64,000 bases of DNA from Siphonodentalium dalli (lineage: Eukaryota > Mollusca > Scaphopoda > Gadilida > Siphonodentaliidae), in assembly GCA_032622095.1 (NCBI GenBank), contig CP136069.1, positions 162,925,043-162,989,042 on the forward strand. Reading direction: 5' to 3'. The notes below the pieces were generated by a model. It made no database searches, was not told where the DNA came from, and worked only from the letters and a program-made list of their open reading frames with translations. The translations under genes and the position numbers were made by a program. Positions 42,264 to 53,230 of the stretch are shown here, piece after piece (positions within the stretch are counted from its first letter, which is position 1; each line of letters begins with the position of its first letter).

Positions 42264-43230
42264 TAACAATGACCAAGAATTTTCAAGTAGCAGAATTTAG
42301 AAATATTGGAGTCTTCAGAGTTGAATATTAAAGAGCCCTTCTTGTTCCCAATATGGTTAAATACAATAATAAAGAGCGTTTGTCTCACTTTTATACGCAT
42401 AATTGAAAATAGCTGGGGAAAATGGTGACTTTGGAAAGTTTTCCCGCAACACATTAAGCCAGAAGATTTGCATTGGTATATCCCTCCTTCCAAACTGAGT
42501 ATAGATATAAATTGGAGGCACTTATGCCAAATGAGAAAAGTCTGCGAACTTACCTTTTGATTTTTCAGGGAACATGTCCAAAATGTCGAGTCGAAATAGT
42601 TAAGGTCTCTTTTGTCTAAGAAAACTGCAAAGACAGGAAATGTCAGGTAACAGCCAACAACAGTTCCGTTTAAATGTTCCCGCCGCTTTCCTGTTGGTGG
42701 CGCACTAACGTTCGATTTGACGGAACCGTTGAGTGAGCTGCCTGACGGTGTTTTATATTAGATGAAATCCCGGGGGTCGACTTGGATTCTCGCGAGAAGC
42801 GCAAGTGATCAATATGGCACTTGGATACCTGCACGTCAGTGTGGTTAGCGCGTGAAACTGAGTCGATAATATGACCGTCGCGGTGTACTATTGAAGGGCC
42901 GATCCCAACAACGTATTGGTTTTTATGGTAGAACGATACCGGACCCGTGGTATCGTCCCATAGGTTGACTCGGCTCTGTCAATCAGTCCAAACAGAGTGG
43001 GAGGCCGTTATAATATAAACGTACCTATCGTGATTGACGACCGATATCGGCATGTTTCCATTAGGAGATATCGATGGCACAATTCGTCATTTTTTCCGCC
43101 CACGATTCCCGAAAGAAATTCCTTTGTTGGTGTCGTCGTGTGATATATGGACCCGTCGTCTTGTTTCGACAAATTGCGGTACTTCTTCCCTAACCTTTCT
43201 GTATTCACTCGGAGTTATACAATGGCAGTT
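42264..43230. other. Relatively GC/CpG-rich non-repetitive stretch; possible gene edge
   Basis: From about 42660 the sequence has more CpG than its surroundings. It contains TCTCGCGAGA at 42788-42797, a motif known from animal promoters. A minus-strand frame (43208 down to 43008, starting MNTERLGKKYRNLSKQDD) contains a good splice donor context, CGATAG|GTACGT, ending at 43025. This could be a promoter or first-exon region, but nothing identifies a protein family and the TCTCGCGAGA site is on the wrong side for that frame. Confidence 0.25.
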
Positions 43231-43485
43231 TTAAAGATGCATGTACAGAATCCGATTTAACGCCCCTAAATTCCTATTTCTTCGGCTTCGGGAGTAACAA
43301 ATATTTTATTTGAGTCGAGGAACCCATGCATCTATCAAAGCCCAAAGTTAACAGATTTCGAGCTCGGAAATCTGTTATTTTTCAATTATTCGACAAATGA
43401 CGACCGATATACCCTCGATACCCACGCAATTGCATTGAACAAAATGTTGATATATAACACTTTTTGGGCAATTTTATACTATACT
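43231..43485 (+). mobile_element. MITE-A copy 5, left part of an interrupted copy
   Basis: It starts TTAAAGATGCATGTACAGAA and runs through 'GAGTCGAGGAACC' to 'GGGCAATTTTATACTATA', where MITE-A homology stops. The next expected segment ('ATTGACAGTGGTTAGC' in other copies) is found at 48337. I read 43486-48336 as inserted into this copy. Confidence 0.7.
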
Positions 43486-44539
43486 AGCAGGGTTACCCGG
43501 CGTTGCCCAGGTTAATGTATGTTGTGGATATTTGTTGGGAATAGAGAATGCTCTTGCTTAATTGTCATTCTGTTTATCACGATTAATCCGTTCCACCAAT
43601 AATGAAGTATTTATTTATTTACAACTGCGTATACATTAGACGTTATAATATGATACACGAACATCATAAACACATTAGTTCGATAAAATATTATAATTGG
43701 GTTTTACATATTGAGATGTATCAATCAATCTAGTGGGTTGAACTAAGATCTCGAGGACACCTGGCTATCATATATCCATGAAGATACAGATGTTTCAAAG
43801 AAATTTCCAGGTGCTCCTCTGTTCATGGTGCTATATATATTGGCTAAATATTCTTAGTTTAAACGAAATGTTGCTGCGCAAATATATCAGCTACATGTGC
43901 CAGGCACAGTGCGAGATTTTGAGTTGTTTATGTCAGTCGATGAGTCTGTTCTAAAACCCTTGTCAGATGTCAGTATTGGTAGGATCCTGAAAAGTCTAGT
44001 GCTACTAACTGCATTTTCTTGTATATCAGAAGAAACTATATTTGACTGCACACTGTGACCACTATTTTTGAACAGGCCTTCCATATCTCTTGACAAATTG
44101 TAACTTTTTGTGGAAAGTGTATTGAATGGAACAGACTAAATTTTGTTATTATATATATGCAATCCTCTGACGGTTCTAGGTCTCTCAGTTTGCACGAATA
44201 TATGTATCTCTTCAATAGAATGATAAATATACGTTTAATGCTTCTTCTAGTTATCTCTTTTTGCTAGCTCATTGTGTGAATGCATTGATTGCCATTCCCA
44301 TATAAATATGACTGTTAAGAAGATATAATTGTTCAAGTGACTTATGTGGGTCACCATATGTCGGGATTGTGAAATGTGAACGCCGAACTACTTAAAATGA
44401 TATGGAGATGGCCTGGTGACTGTATATAACTTATATGTGGATATCGGCGAATATCAATGATAGTGCATATCCGCTCGCCATCCGTGACGCAAACGACACC
44501 AAATGTGATTTAATTCATGGTATATCATTAGAGAAAAAC

Positions 44540-45950
44540 GTGTATGAATTTGGTGGAATTTGGTTTATTAAATCAATTGTTGATGCAACGCTGACTCGAA
44601 CAACGCCATATTGCGAAGGTGATTATGTATTCGTTTGGTGGAAATCAGCGACAAACAATTTCACCATATTTTTTAAATTTCCCCTCCCACCAACAGCGTC
44701 ATTTTAGAAAATTTTAACCCGCACCATCATCTTCCTTGTAAAAGGTTACCCCTCTTAGAACGCCTTGGTGCCATCTCGATTGTACCGCGTGAAGTTATAT
44801 ATAGAACGCACACAGACAGACAAAAAGACAGACAGACAGACAGCACGATTTTATTTCTTGTATCATTTGAGAAGAACGTGTCTGAATTTGATGGTAATTG
44901 GTACTAAAAATATTTTGTATCAGTTTTGGTGACCCTCCCGTCCCTATTTCGGACTCAAGCTGCACACACTAAGTCTCATTAGAGATTAGAGATGCATATA
45001 TATGAAATTGGTGAAAATTGGCGAGTATACAAATTCGTATCAAATTTAAGGTCCCCATATCTCTCACCCATAGGGCACCAATTTGGTGTATCTAAACCAC
45101 ACGATAAGATTCCTCGTATCACGGAGAAGAATATGTATCAATCTGGTGGAAATCGGCACTAAACATATAGATATATTTTTTTGTGCCCCTCTCATCTCTA
45201 TACACCACTGACTCGAATGGCCCCACTTGTGACTTCCTTAAACCACACGATTACACTCCTCATATCATGGAGATGATTGTTTATAAGTTTGGTAATAATC
45301 GGCGACTAAACAATTTTTTTATCAAATTTGGTGCCAATCCCTCCCCTCTCCATCTCTCACCCAAACAGCACCACTATGGCGTCTTTAAATCACGATTAGA
45401 TTCCTCGTATCATGGATAAGAACGTGTATCAATTTGGTGGAAATTGGCGCTAAAAAAATTGTGCATCAATTTTGGTGCCCCTGTCCCTTTCAATGCAACC
45501 CTGACTCGAATGAGGCCACATTTGACAGATAAAAGTCACACCATCAGACTCCTCATACTATGGGGATGATTTTGTATAAGTGTGGTGGCAATCGGCGACT
45601 TATTATCAAATTTAGTGCCCACCCCTCCCAATCTCTCATCCAAAAACAACAATTTGGCGTTGTTAAATCGCATAATTAGATTCCTTATATCATGAAGAAG
45701 AATATATATCAATTTGGTGGAAATCGGCGCTAAAATTAGTTTTATCAATTTTGGTGCCCCTCTCCCCTCCCGTTCATCCCTGACTCAAACGACGCCACTT
45801 TTGACATATTTAAACCACACCGTTGGATTCTTCATATCATGGGAATGATCATATGTAAGTTTCGTGGCAATCGGCGACAATTTTGTTTTCTGCCCCTCCC
45901 CCTTTTCTGCCCCTGACAACAACGGCGTCACTTTAGAAAATTCTAACCCC
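44540..45950 (+). repeat. Diverged tandem repeat, about 140-150 bp half-units in a dimer of about 285 bp
   Basis: 'TTTGGTGGAAAT(C/T)GGCGC' and 'GTGGCAATCGGCGAC' alternate at about 45142, 45284, 45435, 45580, 45714 and 45862. 'CACGATTAGATTCCTCGTAT' or similar and 'TTTTGGTGCCCCT' lie in each interval. Earlier, more decayed units extend back to about 44540. Confidence 0.7.
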
Positions 45951-46027
45951 GACCATTATCTTTCTCGTAAAAAGCTACTCCTAACAGACCCATTTGGCAT
46001 CATTTAGATGGTCCCCTGTGAATTTCT

Positions 46028-46059
46028 ATAGAACACAGACAGACAGACAGACAGACAGA
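46028..46059 (+). repeat. (GACA)n microsatellite
   Basis: About seven ACAG/GACA units at the 3' end of the composite repeat; a related run lies at 44813-44843. Confidence 0.85.
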
Positions 46060-46087
46060 CATTCGCAAATATAGATATAGATTACCG

Positions 46088-46158
46088 AGTTTGCGAGTTC
46101 AAACCGGTACGCGTACGGGTAGCTACCCGTACCGGTACACGTTTTGAAATCGCAAACT
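46088..46158. repeat. Near-perfect palindrome of 71 nt
   Basis: AGTTTGCGA (46088) and TCGCAAACT (to 46158) close a stem with TTCAAA/TTTGAA and a central GTACGGGTAGCTACCCGTAC. It shares ACCCGTAC blocks with the right edge near 48290-48325. Confidence 0.8.
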
Positions 46159-46646
46159 GTTTTACCGGTAGAATTCATCACATCGACTGGTAATGTATGG
46201 TGAGCCAACTGCAACAAAAAAAATATTATGACATAGATTGTTATTCGCGTTATTGGCCTATGTTATACTTAGCGTTATGGGTTGTTGGAAATATGTATTT
46301 AGATTAGATGAGCCCCATGATAATCAGTTGCTTTCATCAAGGACGAGCTAGGTGGCAGTTGGAAGAGGACGCTGCTTTTCTTTCACTCATATTGGTAACA
46401 TTTTCAACAATTGGATTCTACAAGTCATAGACCGATCGAGTGTTGACAATAAATCGGTTGGAATTTTTAAACTTAGAAAATAGATTATGATAGCTCAAAT
46501 ATACAATTACGTTATATATAGTTAAAATGTCCAACCAATATTCGGTGTAAAATGTATTGTTTTAGACCAAGGGTCTAATATTGTCCTACATGTACTTTTA
46601 GTTCGATATAATGTCCCTTATTTTAATTGGGGAATATTTAGTCATA

Positions 46647-47013
46647 TTAAAGATGCATAATCCGAATTAACGCTTCCAAGTTACTATATTTTTTTTTGGC
46701 TTCGAGGAACCCACCATCAAAGCGCAGAGTGATCAGATATCGATTTTTGAAGTTTGTTATTTCTTGAATTGTGTAATTATTTGTGGCCCAGAAAAGAGTC
46801 ATCAAACCGACGGTCTCGGACAAAATTGCGGACGAAGATGCTTAACTCTAAAATCAAGTGGTAATGCGGCCAAAATTTTATACTATAGTTGACAGCGGTT
46901 AGCATTATTTTGTTGTAATTAATCGATTCTGATAACAAAAGCGTATTTTGAAGAAATGTTCTTGTTGTAACTTTATGATATTAGGACCGTCTGATCGGTT
47001 TGAGTAGCTTTAA
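46647..47013 (+). mobile_element. MITE-A copy 6
   Basis: TTAAAGATGCATAATCCGAA to 'GATCGGTTTGAGTAGCTTTAA'. Standard landmarks are in order, with an internal deletion between 'CTAAAATCAAGTGG' and 'TTTTATACTATAG', so it is about 367 bp. Confidence 0.78.
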
Positions 47014-47504
47014 GTAACCCTTGTTTTGAATCTTTCAACAGATCGAAGGGTCGGCCCGTCGGGGCAAGGGCATATTTATCCCAAGAAATGGGATTGTTGT
47101 CGGGATCTAAACCCGGAGGTAGGTTGAAATGTTTAACTTGGTAACAAAAAAGGTGTCAAAATGTAGTCTGTTTATTATACGGATTGAATAAAGAGCGTTT
47201 GCTTCACTTCTGTGCGAAACACAGAAAACAGCTGAAACTCGCTCTGCTTATATGCTTAGATTTTGTAGAGTATGTATAGGTATTTCGTGTATTTGGCGAC
47301 CTATATTATCCCCACTACAGTATACACAAGTATTGTGGTTCAAATGCGCCATGTCCGTTCAGATAGTAAATATATATTAAAATGAGAATTCAGTCCCCAC
47401 CTACATACGATAAGGTAACTAAACGGTAATTGTATTCAAATGTGCAATGCATAGATAAATCCACGATATATTTATGTCCTTGTACAATGGGTTGAGACAG
47501 GGAC

Positions 47505-47930
47505 GTGACGACAGGGGTGTCTTAACCCCCCTCCCCAACTTTGGTCAAATGTTCAACATTTGGAAATTTGATATACCTGACACAACATTTGTTGGAAATT
47601 TCACACAATAGGTTGAAATAGTTTTCGTAGTTTGATTTTCGAACAATTTATTAGTGGATAATTTGTAGTTTTTAGACCAACATTTGCATATTTCCCTATT
47701 TTTGGTAAAAAAATTTGGACTGAAATGGCTGTCAGAAACAGTTGGAAATTGTTCAAGTTGGGGGGGGGGTGTGTCAGGTCTCAAAATTTCCAACAATTGG
47801 AAAGCTTGATGCCAGCCAAGGGGAGGGGTGGATTTACGCGCAAACTTGTGAATTTGATATGGTTCGAGATGTGTAGTTAGAAATTCGAAGGTGGACATGC
47901 ACCCTTCCCAACGCGCAGACCATCAATAGC
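47505..47930 (-). repeat. Dispersed repeat family C, copy 2
   Basis: In reverse complement it parallels 22010-22362 ('CCACCCCTCCCCTTGGC', 'CAAGCTTTCCAATTGTTGG', 'CAAAGTTGGGGAGGGGGG', 'CACCCCTGTCGTCACG'). It includes a 10-G run at 47760-47769. 'CAGGGACGTG' and 'CATGTCCCTG' near its edges could be terminal inverted repeats. The minus-strand frame at 47545-47898 is internal and repeated at 49526-49810, so it is not a gene. Confidence 0.6.
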
Positions 47931-48336
47931 CATGTCCCTGCAATGGGCGTCTATAGCACCATCTACTCACTCTATTAATCACAACCTGTCATTAATGCCG
48001 TGAACAAAGTTGTTAGTGAAAAAAAATCGCCCTTCCGTATTTATCTAAGTGCTAGACGCCGCCTAGAGAATTTGAACACAAATCCTGGGTTAAAATGACA
48101 ACTTTATCAATAATATTTGCCCATGAAATCTTTCAATAAATAGGTTAACGCATAGCTGACTGGAATTTCATGGAATTCATGGACCTTTGAGTGAGACAAA
48201 TGGGACAATGGGACAAATCTACCCGTTTCAATTCGCTATCGCTTTATGTGCTGCATTGAAAGTACCCAAGTGACCGTGACGATGTTCACAGATTTACCCG
48301 TACCCGTTCCCATCGAACGGGTATCGCAAACTCGCT

Positions 48337-48477
48337 ATTAACTGTTGACAATGGTTAGCATTATGTTTTGACAATTAATCTATTCTGATAACCGAAGAAG
48401 CATTTCAAGACATGTTGTTGTTGTAATTGTTCGAATCTGATGATACGGGGACCATCGAAACGGTTGTGTACCTTTAA
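48337..48477 (+). mobile_element. MITE-A copy 5, right part of the interrupted copy
   Basis: It starts at 'ACTGTTGACAATGGTTAGC', exactly where the left part at 43485 stops. It ends 'AACGGTTGTGTACCTTTAA' at 48477. The satellite begins five bases beyond. A second copy of this part is at 50249-50389 in the tandem duplication. Confidence 0.7.
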
Positions 48478-48482
48478 GTCAG

Positions 48483-49552
48483 AGAGACCCACCAACGGGA
48501 GTCTATGTCGATAGGAGACCCACCAACGGGAGCCTATGTCGATAGGAGACCCACCAACGGGAGCCTATGTCGATAGGAGACCCACCAACGGGAGTCTATG
48601 TCGATAGGAGACCCACCAACGGGAGCCTATGTCGATAGGAGACCCACCAACGGGAGCCTATGTCGATAGGAGACCCACCAACGGGAGCCTATGTCGATAG
48701 GAGACTCACCAACGGGAGCCTATGTCGATATGAGACCCACCAACGGGAGCCTATGTCGATAGGAGACTCACCAACGGGAGCCTATGTCGATAGGAGACCC
48801 ACCAACGGGAGCCTATGTCGATAGGAGACCCACCAACGGGAGCCTATGTCGATAGGAGACCCACCAACGGGAGCCTATGTCGATAGGAGACTCACCAACG
48901 GGAGCCTATGTCGATAGGAGACCCACCAACGGGAGCCTATGTCGATAGGAGACCCACCAACGGGAGCCTATGTCGATAGGAGACTCACCAACGGGAGCCT
49001 ATGTCGATAGGAGACTCACCAACGGGAGCCTATGTCGATATGAGACCCACCAACGGGAGTCTATGTCGATATGAGACTCACAAACGGGAGTCTATGTCGA
49101 TAGGAGACTCACCAACGGGAGCCTATGTCGATAGGAGACTCACCAACGGGAGCCTATGTCGATAGGAGACCCACCAACGGGAGCCTATGTCGATAGGAGA
49201 CCCACCAACGGGAGTCTATGTCGATAGGAGACTCACCAACGGGAGCCTATGTCGATAGGAGACTCACCAACGGGAGCCTATGTCGATAGGAGACTCACTA
49301 ACGGGAGCCTATGTCGATAGGAGACCCACCAACGGGAGCCTATGTCGATAGGAGACTCACTAACGGGAGCCTATGTCGATAGGAGACCCACCAACGGGAG
49401 CCTATGTCGATAGGAGACTCACTAACGGGAGCCTATGTCGATAGGAGACCCACCAACGGGAGTCTATGTCGATGGGAGTCCCACTAACGGGAGCCTATGT
49501 CGATAGGAGACCCACCAACGGGAGCCTATGTCGATAGGAGACTCACTAACGG
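48483..49552 (+). repeat. 31-bp satellite, first block
   Basis: The monomer is 'AGGAGACCCACCAACGGGAG' followed by 'CCTATGTCGAT', 31 bp, about 34-35 copies. Variable positions are mainly binary: GACCC/GACTC, CACCAAC/CACTAAC, GAGCC/GAGTC and TAGG/TATG. Confidence 0.98.
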
Positions 49553-51464
49553 GAACAATTTATTAGTGGATAATTTGTAGTTTTTAGACCAACATTTGCA
49601 TATTTCCCTATTTTTGGTAAAAAAATTTGGACTGAAATGGCTGTCAGAAACAGTTGGAAATTGTTCAAGTTGGGGGGGGGGTGTGTCAGGTCTCAAAATT
49701 TCCAACAATTGGAAAGCTTGATGCCAGCCAAGGGGAGGGGTGGATTTACGCGCAAACTTGTGAATTTGATATGGTTCGAGATGTGTAGTTAGAAATTCGA
49801 AGGTGGACATGCACCCTTCCCAACGCGCAGACCATCAATAGCCATGTCCCTGCAATGGGCGTCTATAGCACCATCTACTCACTCTATTAATCACAACCTG
49901 TCATTAATGCCGTGAACAAAGTTGTTAGTGAAAAAAAATCGCCCTTCCGTATTTATCTAAGTGCTAGACGCCGCCTAGAGAATTTGAACACAAATCCTGG
50001 GTTAAAATGACAACTTTATCAATAATATTTGCCCATGAAATCTTTCAATAAATAGGTTAACGCATAGCTGACTGGAATTTCATGGAATTCATGGACCTTT
50101 GAGTGAGACAAATGGGACAATGGGACAAATCTACCCGTTTCAATTCGCTATCGCTTTATGTGCTGCATTGAAAGTACCCAAGTGACCGTGACGATGTTCA
50201 CAGATTTACCCGTACCCGTTCCCATCGAACGGGTATCGCAAACTCGCTATTAACTGTTGACAATGGTTAGCATTATGTTTTGACAATTAATCTATTCTGA
50301 TAACCGAAGAAGCATTTCAAGACATGTTGTTGTTGTAATTGTTCGAATCTGATGATACGGGGACCATCGAAACGGTTGTGTACCTTTAAGTCAGAGAGAC
50401 CCACCAACGGGAGTCTATGTCGATAGGAGACCCACCAACGGGAGCCTATGTCGATAGGAGACCCACCAACGGGAGCCTATGTCGATAGGAGACCCACCAA
50501 CGGGAGTCTATGTCGATAGGAGACCCACCAACGGGAGCCTATGTCGATAGGAGACCCACCAACGGGAGCCTATGTCGATAGGAGACCCACCAACGGGAGC
50601 CTATGTCGATAGGAGACTCACCAACGGGAGCCTATGTCGATAGGAGACCCACCAACGGGAGCCTATGTCGATAGGAGACTCACCAACGGGAGCCTATGTC
50701 GATAGGAGACCCACCAACGGGAGCCTATGTCGATAGGAGACCCACCAACGGGAGCCTATGTCGATAGGAGACCCACCAACGGGAGCCTATGTCGATAGGA
50801 GACTCACCAACGGGAGCCTATGTCGATAGGAGACCCACCAACGGGAGCCTATGTCGATAGGAGACCCACCAACGGGAGCCTATGTCGATAGGAGACTCAC
50901 CAACGGGAGCCTATGTCGATAGGAGACTCACCAACGGGAGCCTATGTCGATATGAGACCCACCAACGGGAGTCTATGTCGATATGAGACTCACAAACGGG
51001 AGTCTATGTCGATAGGAGACTCACCAACGGGAGCCTATGTCGATAGGAGACTCACCAACGGGAGCCTATGTCGATAGGAGACCCACCAACGGGAGCCTAT
51101 GTCGATAGGAGACCCACCAACGGGAGTCTATGTCGATAGGAGACTCACCAACGGGAGCCTATGTCGATAGGAGACTCACCAACGGGAGCCTATGTCGATA
51201 GGAGACTCACTAACGGGAGCCTATGTCGATAGGAGACCCACCAACGGGAGCCTATGTCGATAGGAGACTCACTAACGGGAGCCTATGTCGATAGGAGACC
51301 CACCAACGGGAGCCTATGTCGATAGGAGACTCACTAACGGGAGCCTATGTCGATAGGAGACCCACCAACGGGAGTCTATGTCGATGGGAGTCCCACTAAC
51401 GGGAGCCTATGTCGATAGGAGACCCACCAACGGGAGCCTATGTCGATAGGAGACTCACTAACGG
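49553..51464 (+). repeat. 1912-bp tandem duplication, unit 2
   Basis: The junction at 49552/49553 joins satellite 'CTAACGG' to 'GAACAATTTATTAG', with only the bases GA shared between the two breakpoints. The unit then repeats 47641-49552 in register, including family C and the MITE-A right part (50249-50389). Confidence 0.92.
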
Positions 51465-53230
51465 GAGCCTATGTCAATAGGAGACCCACCAACGGGAGTC
51501 TATGTCGATGGGAGTCCCACTAACGGGAGCCTATGTCGATAGGAGACCCACCAACGGGAGCCTATGTCGATAGGAGACTCACTAACGGGAGCCTATGTCG
51601 ATAGGAGACCCACCAACGGGAGTCTATGTCGATGGGAGTCCCACTAACGGGAGCCTATGTCGATATGAGACCCACCAACGGGAGCCTATGTCGATGGGAG
51701 TCCCACCAACGGGAGCCTATGTCGATAGGAGACCCACCAACGGGAGCCTATGTCGATATGAGACTCACCAACGGGAGCCTATGTCGATAGGAGACTCACC
51801 AACGGGAGCATATGTCGATATGAGACTCACCAACGGGAGCCTATGTCGATAGGAGACTCACCAACGGGAGTCTATGTCGATATGAGACCCACCAACGGGA
51901 GCCTATGTCGATATGAGACTCACCAACGGGAGCCTATGTCGATAGGAGACTCACCAACGGGAGCCTATGTCGATATGAGACTCACCAACGGGAGCCTATG
52001 TCGATAGGAGACTCACCAACGGGAGCCTATGTCGATAGGAGACCCACCAACGGGAGCCTATGTCGATAGGAGACTCACCAACGGGAGTCTATATGTCGAT
52101 AGGAGACTCACTAACGGGAGCCTATGTCGATAGGAGACTCACCAACGGGAGCCTATGTCGATAGGAGACCCACCAACGGGAGCCTATGTCGATAGGAGAC
52201 TCACCAACGGGAGTCTATATGTCGATAGGAGACTCACTAACGGGAGCCTATGTCGATAGGAGACTCACCAACGGGAGCCTATGTCGATAGGAGACTCACC
52301 AACGGGAGTCTATGTCGATAGGAGACCCACCAACGGGAGTCTATGTCGATAGGAGACTCACTAACGGGAGCCTATGTCGATAGGAGACTCACCAACGGGA
52401 GCCTATGTCGATAGGAGACTCACCAACGGGAGCCTATGTCGATAGGAGACTCACCAACGGGAGCCTATGTCGATAGGAGACTCACCAACGGGAGCCTATG
52501 TCGATAGGAGACTCACCAACGGGAGTCTATGTCGATAGGAGACTCACCAACGGGAGCCTATGTCGATAGGAGACTCACTAACGGGAGCCTATGTCGATAG
52601 GAGACCCACCAACGGGAGCCTATGTCGATAGGAGACTCACTAACGGGAGCCTATGTCGATAGGAGACCCACCAACGGGAGCCTATGTCGATAGGAGACTC
52701 ACTAACGGGAGACTATGTCGATAGGAGACCCACCAACGGGAGTCTATGTCGATGGGAGTCCCACTAACGGGAGCCTATGTCGATAGGAGACCCACCAACG
52801 GGAGCCTATGTCGATAGGAGACTCACTAACAGGAGCCTATGTCGATAGGAGACCCAACAACGGGAGTCTATGTCGATGGGAGTCCCACTAACGGGAGCCT
52901 ATGTCGATAGGAGACCCACCAACGGGAGCCTATGTCGATAGGAGACTCACTAACGGGAGCCTATGTCGATAGGAGACCCACCAACGGGAGTCTATGTCGA
53001 TGGGAGTCCCACTAACGGGAGCCTATGTCGATAGGAGACCCACCAACGGGAGCCTATGTCGATAGGAGACCCACCAACGGGAGCCTATGTCGATAGGAGA
53101 CTCACTAACGGGAGCCTATGTCGATAGGAGACCCACCAACGGGAGCCTATGTCGATAGGAGACTCACTAACGGGAGCCTATGTCGATAGGAGACCCACCA
53201 ACGGGAGTCTATGTCGATGGGAGTCCCACC
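51383..53230 (+). repeat. 124-bp (4-mer) higher-order repeat within the satellite
   Basis: The marker 'GATGGGAGTCCCAC' occurs at 51383, 51507 and 51631, then at 52751, 52875 and 52999, always 124 bp apart within each cluster. Further single occurrences are at 51693 and about 53215. The blocks following each cluster, rich in 'GATATGAGACTCACC', are also alike, implying a larger duplication of about 1.4-1.5 kb. Confidence 0.85.

Larger units (their letters stand above)
43486..46082 (+). mobile_element. Composite repeat E, long copy with internal tandem repeats
   Basis: The head 'CTAGCAGGGTTACCCGGCGT' plus 'TGCCCAGG' and the tail 'AGACAGACAGACAGACAG' plus 'ATATAGATATAGATTA' match the layout of 28035-28490. 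Frames inside it, such as 44435-44707 and 45183-45419, follow the internal repeats and are not conserved. No reverse transcriptase is visible, so it is either a large non-autonomous element or a 3' region of one. Confidence 0.55.
46083..48336. mobile_element. Putative TIR element 'GCGAGTTTGCGA', containing other repeats
   Basis: The left edge has 'ACCGAGTTTGCGAGTTC' and 'GTACGGGTAGCTACCCGTAC'. The right edge, in reverse complement, has 'AGCGAGTTTGCGATACCC' and 'ACGGGTACGGGTAAATC'. These are plausible diverged terminal repeats. The interior carries MITE-A copy 6 and a family C repeat. No transposase. It fills the right half of the interruption in MITE-A copy 5. Confidence 0.4.
47641..49552 (+). 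repeat. 1912-bp tandem duplication, unit 1
   Basis: It comprises 840 bp of MITE/TIR-element sequence and about 1070 bp of satellite. Positions 47641, 48479 and 49471 map to 49553, 50391 and 51383, a constant offset of 1912. Even the 10-G run is conserved. At least one substitution (48731 T against 50643 G) shows these are two real copies. Confidence 0.92.

Noticed and set aside
42820-42880. Second tRNA-like A box (GTGGTTAGCGCG)
   Set aside because: Match is short, with no B box and no terminator, so chance is likely.
47545-49810. Duplicated minus-strand gene pair (47545-47898 and 49526-49810)
   Set aside because: The frames lie in dispersed repeat family C and were copied by the 1912-bp duplication. 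The second runs into satellite.
51595-51852. Repeat protein encoded by the satellite
   Set aside because: The 31-bp period cycles all three frames and TAG in GATAGG normally closes them. This stretch is open only by variant composition.
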